This document shows, piece after piece, positions 11,191 through 15,310 of a DNA stretch of 15,310 nt (its first letter is position 1; each line of letters starts with the position of its first letter). This stretch comes from Palsa-504 sp050698735 (GTDB lineage: Bacteria > Actinomycetota > Actinomycetes > Streptosporangiales > Streptosporangiaceae): assembly GCA_050698735.1 (NCBI GenBank), contig JBOHCG010000122.1, forward strand, positions 1-15,310. The letters are read 5' to 3'. The notes under the pieces were generated by a model. The model saw only the letters and a list, made by a program, of their open reading frames with translations. It was not told the DNA's origin and did not search any database. Made by a program: the position numbers and the translations under genes.

Positions 11191-11906
11191 GAAGAGGGCA
11201 GCCGCAGCACGTAGCCCACGCCGCGCAGGGTATGGATGAGCCGCGGTTCCTTGGTGTCGACCTTGCGCCGCAGCACCGACACGTACGACTCGACGATGCC
11301 GGTGTCGCCGCGGAAGTCGTAGTCCCAGACGTGGTCGAGGATCTGCATCTTCGACAGCACCCGGTTGGCGTTGCTCATGAAGTACCGCAGCAGCTTGAAC
11401 TCGGTGGGGGAGAGCTGGATCTGCTCCCCGCCCCGCCACACCTCATGGCTTTCCTCGTCGAGTTCCAGGTCGGCGAACGTGAGCCTGGGCGTCGGCTCGA
11501 CCCCGTCCCCCCTGGTGCGGCGGAGCACCGCCCGGATCCTCGCGATCACCTCTTCCAGGCTGAACGGCTTGGTTACGTAGTCGTCGCCGCCCAGCGTGAG
11601 GCCGCGGATCTTGTCCTCGGTGGCGTCGCGCGCGGTAAGGAAGACGACGGGGATGCGTGCCCCGCCGCCCCGCAGGCGTCGGATGACATCGAAGCCATCC
11701 ATGTCCGGCAGCATCACGTCGAGCACGATCAGGTCGGGCCGGTGGCGCTGAGCGGCCTGTACCGCCTCGGTTCCGGCTGCCGCCGTGACGACGTCGAAAC
11801 CCGCGTAGCGCAGGCTCGCGGACAGCAACTCAAGGATGTTCGGCTCGTCTTCGACTACGAGCAGCCTGGCATCCGATCGCTGCCGCGCATCGGTCAGCGT
11901 GTCCAT
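11187..11906 (-). CDS. OmpR/PhoB-family response regulator
   Basis: From ATG 11906 the product has 239 residues. The receiver domain has the acidic pocket VVEDEP (Asp20, Glu21), phospho-acceptor Asp63 in VLDVMLPDMDG, Thr91 (FLTARD) and Lys113 (YVTKPFS). The winged-helix output domain spans about 141-236, with LSPTEFKLLRYFMSNANRV and SYVSVLRRKVD..IHTLRGVGYVLR. The frame is open to a TTG at 11927, but the ATG fits the family better. It is co-transcribed with the sensor kinase through a GTGA overlap. Upstream, CTGAG at 11930-11934 and CTGAA at 11941-11945 have the 11-bp spacing typical of OmpR-family half-sites, suggesting self-regulation. The pair resembles the TrcRS/MprAB type, but the exact ortholog cannot be told. 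Confidence 0.95.
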   Translation of the reverse strand: MDTLTDARQRSDARLLVVEDEPNILELLSASLRYAGFDVVTAAAGTEAVQAAQRHRPDLIVLDVMLPDMDGFDVIRRLRGGGARIPVVFLTARDATEDKIRGLTLGGDDYVTKPFSLEEVIARIRAVLRRTRGDGVEPTPRLTFADLELDEESHEVWRGGEQIQLSPTEFKLLRYFMSNANRVLSKMQILDHVWDYDFRGDTGIVESYVSVLRRKVDTKEPRLIHTLRGVGYVLRLPSS

Positions 11907-11929
11907 GCTGTATATTCTCGCCCGCAACG

Positions 11930-11945
11930 CTGAGGATAACCTGAA
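11930..11945 (-). promoter_or_regulatory. Candidate response-regulator binding site
   Basis: On the minus strand TTCAG and CTCAG are spaced 11 bp apart (TTCAGGTTATCCTCAG), starting 24 bases from the regulator ATG. Direct repeats at 11-bp spacing are the usual recognition form for OmpR/PhoB proteins. The match is short, so this remains a candidate. Confidence 0.35.
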
Positions 11946-12054
11946 TGACCGCTGGAGATGGTCTTGAGTTCAGCGGCCTTAGCGCTCCTGGTGATACGGC
12001 CAGAAGGGGACAGGCCGCCGCGGATAAGACGTCGCCGCGGGTAAGGCACGGTCC

Positions 12055-12387
12055 TCAGCCGTGCGCGTGCCTGCCGTCGCTGCGCCAGTAGGCGATCGCC
12101 GCCGGCCGCGAGCCGACGCCGAGCTTGGAGTAGATCCGCCTGACATGGTTCTTCACGGTCTTCTCCGCGAGGAACAGCCGCGCGGCGATCTCCCCGTTGG
12201 TCTGCCCGTCCGCGATGAGCGACATGACCTCGGCTTCCCGCGCCGACAGGCGGTGATTCGTGCTGCTGGCCCCGGCGTCACCGGCCGCCTCGCCCTCCCC
12301 GGGAGTCGACTCGACGCCGCCCGGCCTGACCCCGTTCAGCGCGGGCCCCTCGCCCACGCCAGGCCCGGGAACCTCGCGTTCGTCCAT
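12055..12387 (-). CDS. Short LuxR-type DNA-binding regulator
   Basis: ATG 12387 has a strong GGAGG ribosome binding site five bases upstream (CGGAGGTCAG), so the longer frame from GTG 12432 is rejected. The 110-residue product has a disordered Gly/Pro/Glu-rich N-terminus of about 45 residues, then a complete LuxR (GerE) helix-turn-helix: RLSAREAEVMSLIADGQTNG, EIAARLFLAEKTVKNHVRRI, YSKLGVGSRPAAIAYWR. There is no receiver, PAS or ATPase domain, so it is either an orphan DNA-binding protein or one controlled through its N-terminus. It lies between an LCP gene and the two-component pair on the same strand, about 166 and 148 bases away. Confidence 0.85.
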   Translation of the reverse strand: MDEREVPGPGVGEGPALNGVRPGGVESTPGEGEAAGDAGASSTNHRLSAREAEVMSLIADGQTNGEIAARLFLAEKTVKNHVRRIYSKLGVGSRPAAIAYWRSDGRHAHG

Positions 12388-12553
12388 CTGACCTCCGGCC
12401 GTGGGCGGTGGCGCCGTACCCTGCGAACGCACCGAACCCGGTAGGTAACGCGTCCATCACACCAAGGCCCACGCAAATGCGTGTACAGACCGTCATGGCT
12501 CACTTAATCGTGACTTATACCCAGACCGGCCTATGTGCATGCCCGCGACGTGG

Positions 12554-13762
12554 CTACGCGGTGCCCTCCAGGGAGGTATTCGAGATGAGGTCCTTCGGCA
12601 GCGGCCGGTCGGTGGCCAGGTCGTTGAAGAACTGCTTGGCCTCGGCCGTGTTCCACGTCACGACCGAGCCGACGTTCGTGGTCGCGAACCCACCGAAGGG
12701 CACCGTGGTGCTGACCGGGTTCCGCAGCGCGAACGCGACGGAGACCAGCTGGTAGAGCTGGGTGCCCTGGTCCACCGAGAGGGCGGCGGCGGCGCCGCTG
12801 GCCGCGGGGATCGCCGCGAACGGGTTGACCAGCGTGCCGGCCGACGTGAGCTTGGACAGCACCGCCTTGATCAAGATCCGCTGGTCCTCCTCCCGCTGCA
12901 GGTCGCCAAGGGCGAACTCGCGGGTCCGCACGAACGCAAGCGCCTGGGCTCCGTTGAGCGTCTGGCAGCCCTTCTTGAGGTTCAGGCCCGCCTTCGGGTC
13001 CTTGTAGGCGGCGGGCAGGCACAGGTTCACGCCGCCGAGGTCGTTGACCACGTCGACCAGGCCGCCGAAGCCGATCCCCATGTAGTGGTTGATATGCAGC
13101 CCGGTGACGTTCTGCACCGTCTCGGTGAGCAGCCGCGGCCCGCCGAGGGAGTAGGCGGCGTTGATCTTGTTATAGCCGTAACCCGGGATCGGCACGTAGG
13201 AGTCCCGGGGGATGCTCACCAGCGTGGGCCGGTCGCCGTTGGACGGCACGTGCAGGATCAAGATCGTGTCCGACCGGCCGCCGGTGATGTCGTGCCCGAG
13301 GGTCAGCTCGTTTTCCTGCTGCTTGGTCAGGCCGCCGCGGCTGTCCGAGCCGGCGATCAGCCAGTTCGTCCCGGCCGTGTTCAGCGAGGTCGGCACGAGC
13401 GCGGGGACGCGGGTCAGCTTGGAGTTCAGGTCGAAGTACAGCCCGACGCTGGCCACGATGAGCAGCACCACCAGCGCCGCCACGATCAGCAGGATGCGCT
13501 TCGGCCGCACCCACCGCCGCCAGCCCCTCCTCGTCCCGCCGGTCCCCGTCCTCGGTCCCGGCAACGGGCCGCCAGGGACCGAACGCGCCGGCGGCTGGGA
13601 AGGCCAGGCATTCTGCGGCCGGTACCCGCCGCCCGCCGGGCCGTTCGGGGTGCCCGGGCCGCCCGGGCCCTGATAACCGGGCGTATAGCTCGGCTCGCCC
13701 GGGCTGCCCGCGCCGCCGCCCTGCGGCTCGTTCTGGTACCACCCGTCCCAGCCCTCACTCAT
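12554..13762 (-). CDS. LytR-CpsA-Psr (LCP) family cell-wall ligase
   Basis: From ATG 13762 the product has 402 residues. A Gly/Pro-rich cytoplasmic tail (1-85, GYQGPGGPGTPNGPAGGGYR) leads to basic WRRWVRPKR and one membrane helix at about 88-110. The extracellular LCP domain shows NWLIAGSDSRGG (Asp140, Arg142), GGRSDTILIL (Arg163, Asp165), VSIPRDSYV (Arg186), NKINAAYSLGG, and ALAFVRTREFALGDLQREED (Arg279, Arg281, Asp287, Arg290). Such proteins attach undecaprenyl-linked glycopolymers (teichoic-acid-like or arabinogalactan) to peptidoglycan. Cys248 and Cys266 could form a disulphide. An ATG at 13792 is an alternative start, but its GGAGGA touches it too closely. A near-consensus promoter lies at 13817-13845. 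The neighbouring LuxR and two-component genes hint at envelope-stress control. Confidence 0.9.
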   Translation of the reverse strand: MSEGWDGWYQNEPQGGGAGSPGEPSYTPGYQGPGGPGTPNGPAGGGYRPQNAWPSQPPARSVPGGPLPGPRTGTGGTRRGWRRWVRPKRILLIVAALVVLLIVASVGLYFDLNSKLTRVPALVPTSLNTAGTNWLIAGSDSRGGLTKQQENELTLGHDITGGRSDTILILHVPSNGDRPTLVSIPRDSYVPIPGYGYNKINAAYSLGGPRLLTETVQNVTGLHINHYMGIGFGGLVDVVNDLGGVNLCLPAAYKDPKAGLNLKKGCQTLNGAQALAFVRTREFALGDLQREEDQRILIKAVLSKLTSAGTLVNPFAAIPAASGAAAALSVDQGTQLYQLVSVAFALRNPVSTTVPFGGFATTNVGSVVTWNTAEAKQFFNDLATDRPLPKDLISNTSLEGTA

Positions 13763-13816
13763 CGCGACCCCCGTGCGGTGGTATCGGGACATTCCTCCGT
13801 AGGCACGGTGCCGAGC

Positions 13817-13845
13817 CTAATAGCAAAGTGATCCTGCTTAGTCAA
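13817..13845 (-). promoter_or_regulatory. Housekeeping-type promoter of the LCP gene
   Basis: On the minus strand TTGACT (13845-13840) and TATTAG (13822-13817) are separated by exactly 17 bases. The predicted RNA start, near 13810, gives a leader of about 18 or 48 bases for the two possible LCP starts. Confidence 0.75.
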
Positions 13846-13962
13846 GCCCCGAGCGCGCCCCAGGACTCGACCCCGACGCGTACGTCATGCGATCCTCTCT
13901 CATAGGCCCTACCAGCCACGGAGGTAACGACAACGCTTTTGGCGCGAACACGCGCCGCGCCG

Positions 13963-13992
13963 ACCACCACCTCCGACACCACCACCTCCGAC
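13963..13992. repeat. 15-bp tandem repeat in the divergent intergenic region
   Basis: ACCACCACCTCCGAC occurs twice head to tail. It lies between the LCP promoter and the GTG of the esterase-like gene at 14033 and could affect either. Confidence 0.75.
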
Positions 13993-14032
13993 ACCAGGGG
14001 GCCGCCACCACAGGGCAGGTAGCCTGACCAAC

Positions 14033-15121
14033 GTGAGCGACCGGGCCGGATCCCAGAAATCCGGATCCAGGAGATGGACCCGGCGCCGGGTGCTGTCGCT
14101 CGGGTTCGGCGCCGCCGCGGCCCTGGCTGCCGCCGGGATCACCGTCGTCGAACTCGTCGACCACGACGTCCTGCCGGGCAAGGCGGAGCTCGACAGGCTC
14201 GACGGCGCGTGCTCGGTCGCCTCCCCGCCGCTTGCCTACCAGCCGCTCGGACCGGCGCACGAAGGCAGCTTCCGCTCCGCCGCGCGCAACCGGACGGTCG
14301 GCTACACGATCGCCTACCCGCCCGGCCATCGGCCGGGGGACGCGTTGCCGCTGGTGATCATGCTGCACGGCTACGGCGGAAACCACGCCGACGCCCTGGT
14401 CGGCATGTCGCCCGCGCAGGCCGTGGCGATCAAGGCCAATAACCGCCCGCTAAAGCCGATGGCGCTGGCCACCGTCGACGGCGGCAACGGCTACTGGACC
14501 CCGCACCCGGGCGATGACCCGATGGCGATGGTCATCGACGAGTTCATCCCGCTGTGCCGGCGCCTCGGCCTCGGCCGCCCGCCGCAGCCGATCGGCACCA
14601 TGGGCATCTCGATGGGCGGCTACGGCGCCCTGCTGCTGGCCGAAAAATACCCGGAACCGGGCGGCTTCGACATCCAGTTGTACCCCAGCCAGTCCTCAGC
14701 CCGGGAGGCGATCGAGGACCGGAGCGTCTACGGCGCCTTCGTCCTGACCGGGCAGCGGACCGGGCATCGGATCACCGTGCTCGAGGCCAGCGCGGCCAGC
14801 CCCACCGTCGCCCAGCTGCTGACCACCGTTGGCGGGAAGCTCGCGAGCGCGGAGCGGGCAGCCGGCGCGCCGGCGACGGTGCGGGACGTCGACGTCGTGC
14901 CCACCCCGGCCGGCGACCCGCGCGGTCTCGTGCTGAGCTCCGCGGTGCTGCCGATGACCATCTGCGGCGTCATCATGGCCGTCCGCGCCGTCCGCGCCGC
15001 CAGCGCCGCCAGCGCCGCCAGCGCCGCCAGGAATGCGCCCTCCCGCGCTCAGTTCACCGGACAGCAGACGGCCCTACTCGAGCCAGTCCAGCCAGGTCCC
15101 GTGCGGGTCGGTGAGGGCTAG
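14033..15121 (+). pseudogene. Chimeric gene: exported esterase front half joined to a membrane-protein fragment
   Basis: GTG 14033 lies seven bases after TAGCCT, a -10-like hexamer, suggesting leaderless translation. Residues 1-35 carry a twin-arginine-type signal (RRWTRRRVLSLGFGAAAALA). Residues 85-208 are the front of an alpha/beta-hydrolase: LPLVIMLHGYGGNHAD, then nucleophile motif GISMGG (Ser193) and LLLAEKYPE. The sheet and helices that should carry the catalytic Asp and His are absent. From residue about 209, near nucleotide 14657, the sequence resembles the end of the extracellular domain of YhgE/Pip- or DUF3533-like membrane proteins: IQLYPSQSSAREAIEDRSVY, then ASAASPTVAQLL and VVPTPAGDPRGLVLSSAVLP. 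That also stops after one membrane stretch and enters a 9-bp repeat and an unrelated tail. An in-frame deletion fusion is the simplest explanation. Confidence 0.6.
14978..15031. repeat. Six 9-bp tandem repeats
   Basis: Two units of GCCGTCCGC (14978, 14987) are followed by four of GCCGCCAGC (14996, 15005, 15014, 15023; the last ends in G). They encode Ala/Ser/Arg/Val repeats at the end of the chimeric frame and mark a probable second rearrangement point. Confidence 0.9.
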
Positions 15122-15310
15122 CGGCGTGCGGCCGTCCTGGATGAGCACGAACGGCGCGCCCTCACGGGCAGGCACGCTCACCCCCGGCACGACGCCAGGC
15201 GCCTCGTTGGACAGCCAGACCGCGCCAAGCCCGCGGACCGTGTCCGCGAACCGCGCCCGGTCCTCCGCCGCCACGTAGGCCAGCACCGCGGAGTGGTAGA
15301 CAACCAGCGT
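15074..15310 (-). CDS. DUF2332-like protein, C-terminal part
   Basis: The frame stays open across the right edge and ends with TAG at 15076-15074. The 78 visible residues read TLVVYHSAVLAYVAAEDRAR, then WLSNEAPGVVP, PFVLIQDGRTPLALTDPHGT and WLDWLE. The pattern hydrophobic-hydrophobic-H-x-A-V-L-A-Y-V, W-x-x-N-E-x-P-G-V and T-D-P-H-G-x-x-L-D-W-L matches my recollection of the C-terminus of actinobacterial DUF2332 proteins, whose function is unknown. The 3' end overlaps the tail of the chimeric plus-strand frame by 48 bases, a further sign that the tail of that frame is not original. Confidence 0.65.
   Translation of the reverse strand, partial: TLVVYHSAVLAYVAAEDRARFADTVRGLGAVWLSNEAPGVVPGVSVPAREGAPFVLIQDGRTPLALTDPHGTWLDWLE

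Noticed and set aside
11173..11439. N-terminal extension of the kinase ORF to 11439
   Set aside because: The extra residues are the response-regulator gene read in another frame; the GTGA overlap at 11187-11190 is the natural start.
12533..13831. 432-residue plus-strand ORF opposite the LCP gene
   Set aside because: It is an antisense shadow without motifs; the LCP catalytic arginines and promoter are on the minus strand.

Overview
The window looks like part of a high-GC actinomycete chromosome. Right-hand codons end mostly in G or C, GTG starts and GTGA stop/start overlaps occur, and the families present (OmpR/HAMP kinase pair, LytR-CpsA-Psr protein, DUF2332-like protein, Cys-rich actinobacterial tyrosine integrase) are typical of soil actinomycetes. 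The genus cannot be fixed from the sequence alone.

Layout. (1) Positions 1 to about 6164 look like one end of an integrated mobile element of the actinobacterial ICE/plasmid or prophage type. A tyrosine integrase on the minus strand starts 91 bases beyond the 3' end of an intact tRNA-Lys(CTT) gene. To its left lie a Phd-like antitoxin with a RelE-like toxin, a possible small membrane protein, a helix-turn-helix/coiled-coil regulator facing a small membrane protein across a tandem palindromic site, and several very small genes set among tandem repeats, hairpin terminators and a 600-base non-coding block rich in dyad symmetry. At least one small gene is frameshifted. No replication or transfer gene is visible, so the rest of the element and its far attachment site should lie beyond the left edge. 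(2) Positions 6238 to 9402, plus strand: an OafA-type membrane acyltransferase, a low-molecular-weight phosphatase and a fructosamine-kinase-family protein. The last two share a GTGA junction and together suggest removal of sugar adducts from proteins. (3) Positions 9391 to 13792, minus strand, in order of transcription: an LCP-family cell-wall ligase with a clear promoter, a short LuxR-type regulator, and an OmpR-type response regulator coupled to a sensor kinase. (4) Positions 14033 to 15310: a GTG-initiated frame that is a chimera of the front half of an exported esterase and a fragment of an unrelated membrane protein, ending in a 9-bp repeat, followed by the 3' end of a DUF2332-like gene.

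The main points of interest are: an apparent GntR-type winged-helix domain inserted in the middle of the integrase; the chimeric esterase at the right edge; two converging small-protein paralogs, one frameshifted; and pairs of short direct or palindromic repeats in front of several element genes.
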